A stretch of DNA of 64,000 nucleotides from Auanema rhodensis. Lineage: Eukaryota; Nematoda; Chromadorea; Rhabditida; Rhabditidae. Location of the stretch: NCBI GenBank assembly GCA_964057225.1, contig OZ059899.1, forward strand, positions 10,478,001 to 10,542,000, in the 5' to 3' direction. This document shows, piece by piece, positions 1 to 10,629 of this stretch. The notes beneath the pieces are model-generated. The model was not told the DNA's origin and searched no databases. It saw only the letters and a list, made by a program, of their open reading frames with translations. Each line of letters begins with the position of its first letter. Within the stretch, counting starts at the first letter, position 1. The translations under genes and the position numbers were made by a program.

Positions 1-3000
1 ATAACGTTTCCAGGATGTCAATGATATCGAATCTAGTGATATTGTAGAAAAATGTAATGTCAGCTCCATAGGTTTTCTCTTAATTTCTCTCAACACAATT
101 GTCTTAGTTTTTTTCTCATAAGAGTTTCTGAATTCTTAGGTGAACAAGGCCGTATATATTTTTTTCTGGAATTCGAAAGCATTTGGGATGGAAATTAGAA
201 AGAAAAGAACTAGTTTTTCCTACTTTAAAACAAACAATAAGAAATAAAATAAAAAAGATTGTTAGATATCTAATTTAAACTTATACATTTACTTCGATAA
301 AGAGCCTATTAGTTTGAAATTTTATGTCTTACAGTTCTCCAACAGAACAGACTGATCCTGATTTCTCTATGATTACATAAAACTCTCGTTTGATATAAAA
401 AAAGAAGAGGAATAACGTTTCCAGGATGTCAATGATATCGAATCTAGTGATATTGTAGAAAAATGTAATGTCAGCTCCATAGGTTTTCTCTTAATTTCTC
501 TCATCACAATTGTCTTAGTTTTTTTTCTCATAAGAGTTTCTGAAATCTTAGGTGAACAAGGCCGTATATATTTTTTTCTGGAATTCGAAAACATTTGGGA
601 TGGAAATTAGAAAGAAAAGAACTAGTTTTTCCTACTTTAAAACAAACAATAAGAAATAAAATAAAAAAGATTGTTAGATATCCAATTTAAACTTATACAT
701 TTACTTCGATAAAGAGCCTATTAGTTTGAAATTTTATGTCTTACAGTTCTCCAACAGAACAGACTGATCCTGATTTCTCTATGATTACATAAAACTCTCG
801 TTTGATATACAAAAAGGAGAGGAATAACGTTTCCAGGATATCAATGATATCGAATCTAGTGATATTGTAGAAAAATGTAATGTCAGCTTCATAGTTTTTC
901 TCTTAATTTCTCTCATCACAATAGTCTTATTTTTTTTTCATAAGAGTTTCTGAAATCTTAGTTGAACAAGGCCGTATATATTTTTTTCTGGAATTCGAAA
1001 GCATTTGGGATGGATATTAGAAGGAAAAGAACTAGTTTTTCCTACTTTAAAACAAACAATAAGAAATAAAATAAAAAAGATTGTTAGATATCCAATTTAA
1101 ACTTATACATTTACTTCGATAAAGAGCCTATTAGTTTGAAATTTTATGTCTTACAGTTCTCCAACAGAACAGACTGATCCTGATTTCTCTATGATTACAT
1201 ACAATTCTCGTTTGATATAAAAAAAGAAGAGGAATAACGTTTCCAGGATGTCAATGATATCGAATCTAGTGATATTGTAAAAAAATGTAATGTCAGCTCC
1301 ATAGGTTTTCTCTTAATTTCTCTCATCACAATTGTCTTAGTTTTTTTTCTCATAAGAGTTTCTGAAATCTTAGGTGAACAAGGCCGTATATATTTTTTTC
1401 TGGAATTCGAAAGCATTTGGATGGAAATTAGAAAGAAAAGAACTAGTTTTTCCTACTTTAAAACGAACAATAAGAAATAAAATAAAAAAGATTGTTAGAT
1501 ATCCAATTTAAACTTATACATTTACTTCGATAAAGAGCCTATTAGTTTGAAATTTTATGTCTTACAGTTCTCCAACAGAACAGACTGATCCTGATTTCTC
1601 TATGATTACATAAAACTCTCGTTTGATATGAAAAAAGAAGAGGAATAACGTTTCCAGGATGTCAATGATATCGAATCTAGTGATATTGTAAAAAAATGTA
1701 ATGTCAGCTCCATAGGTTTTCTCTTAATTTCTCTCATCACAATTGTCTTAGTTTTTTTTCTCATAAGAGTTTCTGAAATCTTAGGTGAACAAGGCCGTAT
1801 ATATTTTTTTCTGGAATTCGAAAGCATTTGGGATGGAAATTAGAAAGAAAAGAACCAGTTTTTCCTACTTTAAAACAAACAATAAGAAATAAAATAAAAA
1901 AGATTGTTAGATATCCAATTTAAACTTATACACTTACTTCGATAAAGAGCCTATTAGTTTGAAATTTTATGTCTTACAGTTCTCCAACAGAACAGACTGA
2001 TCCTGATTTCTCTATGATTATATAAAACTCTCGTTTGATATAAAAAAAGAAGAGGAATAACGTTTCCAGGATGTCAATGATATCGAATCTAGTGATATTG
2101 TAGAAAAATGTAATGTCAGCTCCATAGGTTTTCTCTTAATTTCTCTCATCACAATTGTCTTAGTTTTTTTTCTCCTAAGAATTTCTGAAATCTTAGGTGA
2201 ACAAGGCCGTATATATTTTTTTCTGGAATTCGAAAGCATTTGGGATGGAAATTAGAAAGAAAAAAACTAGTTTTTCCTACTTTAAAACAAACAATAAGAA
2301 ATAAAATAAAAAAGATTGTTAGATATCCAATTTAAACTTATACATTTACTTCGATAAAGAGCCTATTAGTTTGAAATTTTATGTCTTACAGTTCTCCAAC
2401 AGAACAGACTGATCCTGATTTCTCTATGATTATATAAAATTCTCGTTTGATATAAAAAAAGAAGAGGAATAACGTTTCCAGGATGTCAATGATATCGAAT
2501 CTAGTGATATTGTAGAAAAATGTAATGTCAGCTCCATAGGTTTTCTCTTAATTTCTCTCATCACAATTGTCTTAGTTTTTTTTCTCATAAGAGTTTCTGA
2601 AATCTTAGGTGAACAAGGCCGTATATATTTTTTTCTGGAATTCGAAAGCATTTGGGATGGAAATTAGAAAGAAAAGAACTAGTTTTTCCTACTTTAAAAC
2701 AAACAATAAGAAATAAAATAAAAAAGATTGTTAGATATCCAATTTAAACTTATACATTTACTTCGATAAAGAGCCTATTAGTTTGAAATTTTATGTCTTA
2801 CAGTTCTCCAACAGAACAGACTGATCCTGATTTCTCTATGATTACATAAAACTCTCGTTTGATATAATAAAAGAAGAGGAATAACGTTTCCAGGATGTCA
2901 ATGATATCGAATCTAGTGATATTGTAGAAAAATGTAATGTCAGCTCCATAGGTTTTCTCTTAATTTCTCTCATCACAATTGTCTTAGTTTTTTTCTCATA

Positions 3001-4487
3001 AGAGTTTCTGAAATCTTAGGTGAACAAGGCCGTATATATTTTTTTCTGGAATTCGAAAGCATTTGGGATGGAAATTAGAAAGAAAAGAACTAGTTTTTCC
3101 TACTTTAAAACGAACAATAAGAAATAAAATAAAAAAGATTGTTAGATATCCAATTTAAACTTATACATTTACTTCGATAAAGAGCCTATTAGTTTGAAAT
3201 TTTATGTCTTACAGTTCTCCAACAGAACAGACTGATCCTGATTTCTCTATGATTATATAAAATTCTCGTTTGATATAAAAAAAGAAGAGGAATAACGTTT
3301 CCAGGATGTCAATGATATCGAATCTAGTGATATTGTAAAAAAATGTAATGTCAGCTCCATAGGTTTTCTCTTAATTTCTCTCATCACAATTGTCTTAGTT
3401 TTTTTTCTCATAAGAGTTTCTGAAATCTTAGGTGAACAAGGCCGTATATATTTTTTTCTGGAATTCGAAAGCATTTGGGATGGAAATTAGAAAGAAAAGA
3501 ACCAGTTTTTCCTACTTTAAAACAAACAATAAGAAATAAAATAAAAAAGATTGTTAGATATCCAATTTAAACTTATACACTTACTTCGATAAAGAGCCTA
3601 TTAGTTTGAAATTTTATGTCTTACAGTTCTCCAACAGAACAGACTGATCCTGATTTCTCTATGATTATATAAAACTCTCGTTTGATATAAAAAAAGAAGA
3701 GGAATAACGTTTCCAGGATGTCAATGATATCGAATCTAGTGATATTGTAGAAAAATGTAATGTCAGCTCCATAGGTTTTCTCTTAATTTCTCTCATCACA
3801 ATTGTCTTAGTTTTTTTTCTCCTAAGAATTTCTGAAATCTTAGGTGAACAAGGCCGTATATATTTTTTTCTGGAATTCGAAAGCATTTGGGATGGAAATT
3901 AGAAAGAAAAAAACTAGTTTTTCCTACTTTAAAACAAACAATAAGAAATAAAATAAAAAAGATTGTTAGATATCCAATTTAAACTTATACATTTACTTCG
4001 ATAAAGAGCCTATTAGTTTGAAATTTTATGTCTTACAGTTCTCCAACAGAACAGACTGATCCTGATTTCTCTATGATTATATAAAATTCTCGTTTGATAT
4101 AAAAAAAGAAGAGGAATAACGTTTCCAGGATGTCAATGATATCGAATCTAGTGATATTGTAGAAAAATGTAATGTCAGCTCCATAGGTTTTCTCTTAATT
4201 TCTCTCATCACAATTGTCTTAGTTTTTTTCTCATAAGAGTTTCTGAAATCTTAGGTGAACAAGGCCGTATATATTTTTTTCTGGAATTCGAAAGCATTTG
4301 GGATGGAAATTAGAAAGAAAAGAACTAGTTTTTCCTATTTTAAAACAAACAAAAAAAAATAAAATGAAAAAGATTGTTAGATATCCAATTTAAACTTATA
4401 CATTTACTTCGATAAAGAGCCTATTAGTTTGAAATTTTATGTCTTACAGTTCTCCAACAGAACAGACTGATCCTGATTTCTCTATGA
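1..4487 (+). repeat. tRNA-free run of 11 short units
   Basis: Units start at 373, 785, 1195, 1606, 2018, 2430, 2842, 3253, 3665 and 4077, after a partial one at 1. The 785 unit is a 'type B' short unit (gatatcaatgatatc, 'cttcatagttttt', and 'cttagttgaacaaggccg' exactly as upstream of tRNAs). Units at 2018 and 3665 share a private 'ctcctaagaatttc' change, indicating a 1647-bp register. No gene is seen. Confidence 0.9.
1606..2017 (+). repeat. Representative short unit (412 bp, no tRNA)
   Basis: This is a typical short monomer. After the T-tract it reads 'aggtgaacaaggccg' and passes directly to 'tatatatttttttctgg'. The 'ggccg' equals nucleotides 1-5 of the tRNA gene in the long units, and 'tatatatttt' equals the sequence just after the tRNA tail. 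The unit has one EcoRI site in 'ggaattcg' and one SpeI site in many copies. No Pol III boxes, long palindromes or plausible genes are visible in it. Confidence 0.93.
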
Positions 4488-4674
4488 TTACATAAAACTC
4501 TCGTTTGATATAAAAAAAGAAGAGGAATAACGTTTCCAGGATGTCAATGATATCGAATCTAGTGATATTGTAGAAAAATGTAATGTCAGCTCCATAGGTT
4601 TTCTCTTAATTTCTCTCATCACAATAGTCTTAGTTTTTTTTCTCATAAGAGTTTCTGAAATCCTAGTTGAACAA

Positions 4675-4747
4675 GGCCGCGTGGCGCAATGGATAACGCG
4701 TCTGCCTACGGAGCAGAAGATTGTAGGTTCGAATCCTGACGTGGTCG
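4675..4747 (+). tRNA. tRNA-Arg(ACG), variant with A65
   Basis: The cloverleaf folds cleanly. The acceptor GGCCGCG pairs with CGTGGTC (two G-U pairs); the D arm is GCG/CGC with loop containing GG; the anticodon stem TCTGC/GCAGA is perfect with loop CTACGGA, giving anticodon ACG (I34 after editing, decoding CGN arginine codons); the variable loop is AGATT; the T arm is GTAGG with loop TTCGAAT; the discriminator is G73. The A box (TGGCGCAATGG) and B box (GGTTCGAATCC) fit Pol III consensus, and there is no intron or encoded CCA. Here position 65 (4739) is A instead of C, leaving a G49-A65 mismatch at the base of the T stem. A T7 terminator lies at 4752-4758. Confidence 0.88.
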
Positions 4748-4751
4748 TAAA

Positions 4752-4758
4752 TTTTTTT
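4752..4758 (+). terminator. Pol III T7 terminator (representative)
   Basis: A run of seven T starts five nucleotides after the discriminator base, after 'taaa'. Runs of four or more T on the coding strand terminate eukaryotic Pol III. All 30 tRNA copies keep a tract at this exact distance, seven T in 26 copies and eight T in four, which supports transcriptional competence. Confidence 0.85.
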
Positions 4759-5097
4759 CATTTCACTTGTCATTTACAAAAATCAAATTTATCTTCTTCA
4801 ACGATTATTTTTGCAATGTGTCATAAAAATTTCACAGTTGAACAAAACGTTTTTTAAGAATTTTTTTTGTTGTCAACATATATATTTTCCTGGAATTCGA
4901 AAGCATTTGGGATGGAAATTAGAAAGAAAAGAACTAGTTTTTCCTATTTTAAAACAAACAAAAAAAAAATAAAATGAAAAAGATTGTTAGATATCCAATT
5001 TAAACTTATACATTTACTTCGATAAAGAGCCTATTAGTTTGAAATTTTATGTCTTACAGTTCTCCAACAGAACAGACTGATCCTGATTTCTCTATGA

Positions 5098-5920
5098 TTA
5101 CATAAAACTCTCGTTTGATATAAAAAAAGAAGAGGAATAACGTTTCCAGGATGTCAATGATATCGAATCTAGTGATATTGTAAAAAAATGTAATGTCAGC
5201 TCCATAGGTTTTCTCTTAATTTCTCTCATCACAATTGTCTTAGTTTTTTTTCTCATAAGAGTTTCTGAAATTTTAGGTGAACAAGGCCGTATATATTTTT
5301 TTCTGGAATTCGAAAGCATTTGGGATGGAAATTAGAAAAAAAAGAACTAGTTTTTCCTACTTTAAAACAAACAATAAGAAATAAAATAAAAAAGATTGTT
5401 AGATATCCAATTTAAACTTATACATTTACTTCGATAAAGAGCCTATTAGTTTGAAATTTTATGTCTTACAGTTCTCCAACAGAACAGACTGATCCTGATT
5501 TCTCTATGATTACATAAAACTCTCGTTTGATATAAAAAAAGAAGAAGAATAACGTTTCCAGGATGTCAATGATATCGAATCTAGTGATATTGTAAAAAAA
5601 TGTAATGTCAGCTCCATAGGTTTTCTCTTAATTTCTCTCATCACAATTGTCTTAGTTTTTTTCTCATAAGAGTTTCTGAAATCTTAGGTGAACAAGGCCG
5701 TATATATTTTTTTCTGGAATTCGAAAGCATTTGGGATGGAAATTAGAAGGAAAAGAACTAGTTTTTCCTACTTTAAAACAAACAATAAGAAATAAAATAA
5801 AAAAGATTGTTAGATATCCAATTTAAACTTATACATTTACTTTGATAAAGAGCCTATTAGTTTGAAATTTTATGTCTTACAGTTCTCCAACAGAACAGAC
5901 TGATCCTGATTTCTCTATGA
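5098..5920 (+). repeat. Two short units between tRNA copies 1 and 2
   Basis: Units start at 5098 and 5510. With the preceding long unit they form a 1433-bp block that recurs at 5921-7353. No gene is seen. Confidence 0.9.
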
Positions 5921-6107
5921 TTACATAAAACTCTCGTTTGATATAAAAAAAGAAGAGGAATAACGTTTCCAGGATGTCAATGATATCGAATCTAGTGATA
6001 TTGTAGAAAAATGTAATGTCAGCTCCATAGGTTTTCTCTTAATTTCTCTCATCACAATAGTCTTAGTTTTTTTTCTCATAAGAGTTTCTGAAATCCTAGT
6101 TGAACAA

Positions 6108-6180
6108 GGCCGCGTGGCGCAATGGATAACGCGTCTGCCTACGGAGCAGAAGATTGTAGGTTCGAATCCTGACGTGGTCG
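6108..6180 (+). tRNA. tRNA-Arg(ACG), variant with A65
   Basis: This copy is identical to the one at 4675-4747, including A at position 65 (6172). It lies in long unit 5921-6530, and the T7 tract is at 6185-6191. It is the second copy of the 1433-bp block. Confidence 0.88.
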
Positions 6181-6530
6181 TAAATTTTTTTCATTTCACT
6201 TGTCATTTACAAAAATCAAATTTATCTTCTTCAACGATTATTTTTGCAATGTGTCATAAAAATTTCACAGTTGAACAAAACGTTTTTTAAGAATTTTTTT
6301 TGTTGTCAACATATATATTTTCCTGGAATTCGAAAGCATTTGGGATGGAAATTAGAAAGAAAAGAACTAGTTTTTCCTATTTTAAAACAAACAAAAAAAA
6401 AATAAAATGAAAAAGATTGTTAGATATCCAATTTAAACTTATACATTTACTTCGATAAAGAGCCTATTAGTTTGAAATTTTATGTCTTACAGTTCTCCAA
6501 CAGAACAGACTGATCCTGATTTCTCTATGA

Positions 6531-8588
6531 TTACATAAAACTCTCGTTTGATATAAAAAAAGAAGAGGAATAACGTTTCCAGGATGTCAATGATATCGAA
6601 TCTAGTGATATTGTAAAAAAATGTAATGTCAGCTCCATAGGTTTTCTCTTAATTTCTCTCATCACAATTGTCTTAGTTTTTTTTCTCATAAGAGTTTCTG
6701 AAATTTTAGGTGAACAAGGCCGTATATATTTTTTTCTGGAATTCGAAAGCATTTGGGATGGAAATTAGAAAAAAAAGAACTAGTTTTTCCTACTTTAAAA
6801 CAAACAATAAGAAATAAAATAAAAAAGATTGTTAGATATCCAATTTAAACTTATACATTTACTTCGATAAAGAGCCTATTAGTTTGAAATTTTATGTCTT
6901 ACAGTTCTCCAACAGAACAGACTGATCCTGATTTCTCTATGATTACATAAAACTCTCGTTTGATATAAAAAAAGAAGAAGAATAACGTTTCCAGGATGTC
7001 AATGATATCGAATCTAGTGATATTGTAAAAAAATGTAATGTCAGCTCCATAGGTTTTCTCTTAATTTCTCTCATCACAATTGTCTTAGTTTTTTTCTCAT
7101 AAGAGTTTCTGAAATCTTAGGTGAACAAGGCCGTATATATTTTTTTCTGGAATTCGAAAGCATTTGGGATGGAAATTAGAAGGAAAAGAACTAGTTTTTC
7201 CTACTTTAAAACAAACAATAAGAAATAAAATAAAAAAGATTGTTAGATATCCAATTTAAACTTATACATTTACTTTGATAAAGAGCCTATTAGTTTGAAA
7301 TTTTATGTCTTACAGTTCTCCAACAGAACAGACTGATCCTGATTTCTCTATGATTACATAAAACTCTCGTTTGATATAAAAAAAGAAGAGGAATAACGTT
7401 TCCAGGATGTCAATGATATCGAATCTAGTGATATTGTAGAAAAATGTAATGTCAGCTCCATAGGTTTTCTCTTAATTTCTCTCATCACAATTGTCTTAGT
7501 TTTTTTTCTCCTAAGAGTTTCTGAAATCTTGGGTGAACAAGGCCGTATATATTTTTTTCTGGAATTCGAAAGCATTTGGGATGGAAATTAGAAAGAAAAA
7601 AACTAGTTTTTCCTACTTCAAAACAAACAATAAGAAATAAAATAAAAAAGATTGTTAGATATCCAATTTAAACTTATACATTTACTTCGATAAAGAGCCT
7701 ATTAGTTTGAAATTTTATGTCTTACAGTTCTCCAACAGAACAGACTGATCCTGATTTCTCTATGATTATATAAAACTCTCGTTTGATATAAAAAAAGAAG
7801 AGGAATAACGTTTCCAGGATGTCAATGATATCGAATCTAGTGATATTGTAGAAAAATGTAATGTCAGCTCCATAGGTTTTCTCTTAATTTCTCTCATCAC
7901 AATTGTCTTAGTTTTTTTTCTCATAAGAGTTTCTGAAATCTTAGGTGAACAAGGCCGTATATATTTTTTTCTGGAATTCGAAAGCATTTGGGATGGAAAT
8001 TAGAAAGAAAAGAACTAGTTTTTCCTACTTTAAAACAAACAATAAGAAATAAAATAAAAAAGATTGTTAGATATCCAATTTAAACTTATACATTTACTTC
8101 GATAAAGAGCCTATTAGTTTGAAATTTTATGTCTTACAGTTCTCCAACAGAACAGACTGATCCTGATTTCTCTATGATTACATAAAACTCTCGTTTGATA
8201 TAATAAAAGAAGAGGAATAACGTTTCCAGGATGTCAATGATATCGAATCTAGTGATATTGTAGAAAAATGTAATGTCAGCTCCATAGGTTTTCTCTTAAT
8301 TTCTCTCATCACAATTGTCTTAGTTTTTTTCTCATAAGAGTTTCTGAAATCTTAGGTGAACAAGGCCGTATATATTTTTTTCTGGAATTCGAAAGCATTT
8401 GGGATGGAAATTAGAAAGAAAAGAACTAGTTTTTCCTATTTTAAAACAAACAAAAAAAAATAAAATGAAAAAGATTGTTAGATATCCAATTTAAACTTAT
8501 ACATTTACTTCGATAAAGAGCCTATTAGTTTGAAATTTTATGTCTTACAGTTCTCCAACAGAACAGACTGATCCTGATTTCTCTATGA
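6531..8588 (+). repeat. Five short units between tRNA copies 2 and 3
   Basis: Units start at 6531, 6943, 7354, 7766 and 8178. The 7354 unit has 'ctcctaagag' and 'cttgggtgaac'. All five recur 4099 bp later at 10630-12687. No gene is seen. Confidence 0.9.
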
Positions 8589-8775
8589 TTACATAAAACT
8601 CTCGTTTGATATAAAAAAAGAAGAGGAATAACGTTTCCAGGATGTCAATGATATCGAATCTAGTGATATTGTAGAAAAATGTAATGTCAGCTCCATAGGT
8701 TTTCTCTTAATTTCTCTCATCACAATAGTCTTAGTTTTTTTTCTCATAAGAGTTTCTGAAATCCTAGTTGAACAA

Positions 8776-8848
8776 GGCCGCGTGGCGCAATGGATAACGC
8801 GTCTGCCTACGGAGCAGAAGATTGTAGGTTCGAATCCTGACGTGGTCG
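8776..8848 (+). tRNA. tRNA-Arg(ACG), variant with A65
   Basis: Position 65 (8840) is A, giving the same T-stem mismatch as the first two copies; the rest is consensus. It lies in long unit 8589-9197, with the T7 tract at 8853-8859. Its 4099-bp partner is at 12875. Confidence 0.88.
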
Positions 8849-9197
8849 TAAATTTTTTTCATTTCACTTGTCATTTACAAAAATCAAATTTATCTTCTTC
8901 AACGATTATTTTTGCAATGTGTCATAAAAATTTCACAGTTGAACAAAACGTTTTTTAAGAATTTTTTTTGTTGTCAACATATATATTTTCCTGGAATTCG
9001 AAAGCATTTGGGATGGAAATTAGAAAGAAAAGAACTAGTTTTTCCTATTTTAAAACAAACAAAAAAAAATAAAATGAAAAAGATTGTTAGATATCCAATT
9101 TAAACTTATACATTTACTTCGATAAAGAGCCTATTAGTTTGAAATTTTATGTCTTACAGTTCTCCAACAGAACAGACTGATCCTGATTTCTCTATGA

Positions 9198-10021
9198 TTA
9201 CATAAAACTCTCGTTTGATATAATAAAAGAAGAGGAATAACGTTTCCAGGATGTCAATGATATCGAATCTAGTGATATTGTAGAAAAATGTAATGTCAGC
9301 TCCATAGGTTTTCTCTTAATTTCTCTCATCACAATTGTCTTAGTTTTTTTTCTCATTAGAGTTTCTGAAATCTTAGGTGAACAAGGCCGTATATATTTTT
9401 TTCTGGAATTCGAAAGCATTTGGGATGGAAATTAGAAAAAAAAGAACTAGTTTTTCCTACTTTAAAACAAACAATAAGAAATAAAATAAAAAAGATTGTT
9501 AGATATCCAATTTGAACTTATACATTTACTTCGATAAAGAGCCTATTAGTTTGAAATTTTATGTCTTACAGTTCTCCAACAGAACAGACTGATCCTGATT
9601 TCTCTATGATTACATAAAACTCTCGTTTGATATAAAAAAAGAAGAGGAATAACGTTTCCAGGATGTCAATGATATCGAATCTAGTGATATTGTAAAAAAA
9701 TGTAATGTCAGCTCCATAGGTTTTCTCTTAATTTCTCTCATCACAATTGTCTTAGTTTTTTTTCTCATAAGAGTTTCTGAAATTTTAGGTGAACAAGGCC
9801 GTATATATTTTTTTCTGGAATTCGAAAGCATTTGGGATGGAAATTAGAAAAAAAAGAACTAGTTTTTCCTACTTTAAAACAAACAATAAGAAATAAAATA
9901 AAAAAGATTGTTAGATATCCAATTTAAACTTATACATTTACTTCGATAAAGAGCCTATTAGTTTGAAATTTTATGTCTTACAGTTCTCCAACAGAACAGA
10001 CTGATCCTGATTTCTCTATGA
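9198..10021 (+). repeat. Two short units between tRNA copies 3 and 4
   Basis: Units start at 9198 ('ctcattagag', 'atttgaactt') and 9610 ('attttaggtg'). No gene is seen. Confidence 0.9.
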
Positions 10022-10208
10022 TTACATAAAACTCTCGTTTGATATACAAAAAGGAGAGGAATAACGTTTCCAGGATATCAATGATATCGAATCTAGTGAT
10101 ATTGTAGAAAAATGTAATGTCAGCTCCATAGGTTTTCTCTTAATTTCTCTCATCACAATAGTCTTAGTTTTTTTTCTCATAAGAGTTTCTGAAATCCTAG
10201 TTGAACAA

Positions 10209-10281
10209 GGCCGCGTGGCGCAATGGATAACGCGTCTGCCTACGGAGCAGAAGATTGTAGGTTCGAATCCTGCCGTGGTCG
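10209..10281 (+). tRNA. tRNA-Arg(ACG), consensus copy
   Basis: This is the first copy with C65 (10273), restoring a G49-C65 pair so the T stem GTAGG/CCTGC is fully paired (one G-U). I take this sequence as the consensus of the array. The unit (10022-10629) is mosaic: its start has the 'gatatacaaaaagg' and 'gatatcaatg' bases of type B, while the region just before the tRNA has the type A 'cataggtttt' and 'cctagttg'. The T7 tract is at 10286-10292. Confidence 0.95.
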
Positions 10282-10629
10282 TAAATTTTTTTCATTTCAC
10301 TTGTCATTTACAAAAATCAAATTTATCTTCTTCAACGATTATTTTTGCAATGTGTCATAAAAATTTCACAGTTGAACAAAACGTTTTTTAAGAATTTTTT
10401 TTGTTGTCAACATATATATTTTCCTGGAATTCGAAAGCATTTGGGATGGAAATTAGAAAGAAAAGAACTAGTTTTTCCTATTTTAAAACAAACAAAAAAA
10501 ATAAAATGAAAAAGATTGTTAGATATCCAATTTAAACTTATACATTTACTTCGATAAAGAGCCTATTAGTTTGAAATTTTATGTCTTACAGTTCTCCAAC
10601 AGAACAGACTGATCCTGATTTCTCTATGA

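Larger units (their letters stand above)
4665..4845 (+). repeat. 10-bp direct repeats AGTTGAACAA bracketing the tRNA plus tail
   Basis: AGTTGAACAA occurs at 4665-4674, ending immediately before tRNA nucleotide 1, and again at 4836-4845, exactly 171 bp later. It brackets 161 bp made of the 73-nt tRNA and an 88-nt tail. Every long unit I inspected keeps both copies. This arrangement resembles the target-site duplication of a tRNA-headed retroposed element, but the tail lacks a clear terminal A-run or short-repeat end, so chance or an older duplication remains possible. Confidence 0.55.
4488..5097 (+). repeat. Representative long unit (610 bp) carrying tRNA-Arg
   Basis: This is the first long monomer. 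Its first 187 bp match the short unit, followed by the tRNA at 4675-4747, the T7 tract at 4752-4758, a tail to about 4878 found only in long units, and then the shared second half. Compared with a short unit, about 199 bp (4680-4878) are extra. The second half has its own diagnostic bases ('cctatttt' rather than 'cctacttt', and an A-run followed by 'taaaatgaaaaag'). Some short units also carry these bases, which shows exchange between classes. Confidence 0.93.
4488..7353 (+). repeat. Higher-order repeat, 1433 bp x 2
   Basis: The trio long + short + short at 4488-5920 is repeated at 5921-7353. Both copies share A65 in the tRNA, a nine-A run after the tRNA tail, 'attttaggtgaac' in the second unit, and 'gaagaagaataacg' plus 'actttgataaagag' in the third. 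Such shared private changes indicate a recent tandem duplication of the trio. Confidence 0.88.

Noticed and set aside
373-594. A 73-74-residue minus-strand ORF that recurs in dozens of short units
   Set aside because: It recurs only because the repeat does. It breaks whenever the T-tract is 7 rather than 8, its differences are mostly amino-acid-changing (S/F, P/L, E/Q, M/R), composition is low-complexity Lys/Ser/Ile-rich, and no domain is visible.
824-870. Palindrome or origin-like element around gatatcaatgatatc
   Set aside because: GATATC is a 6-bp palindrome occurring twice in type B units only, and the wider arms pair poorly. No support for a functional stem.
4640-4674. TATA-like or upstream promoter element for the tRNA
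   Set aside because: Only a T-tract and generic A+T-rich sequence precede the gene, the same as in tRNA-free units. Internal A and B boxes suffice for Pol III.
4675-4835. DNA transposon with terminal inverted repeats around the tRNA
   Set aside because: The flanks are direct repeats, not inverted, and no transposase or inverted termini are visible.
8912-9103. A 63-residue plus-strand ORF downstream of many tRNA copies
   Set aside because: It begins in the tRNA tail and crosses T and A runs, is lost when the A-run is 7 or 9 instead of 8, and has no recognisable features. It is a by-product of the long unit.
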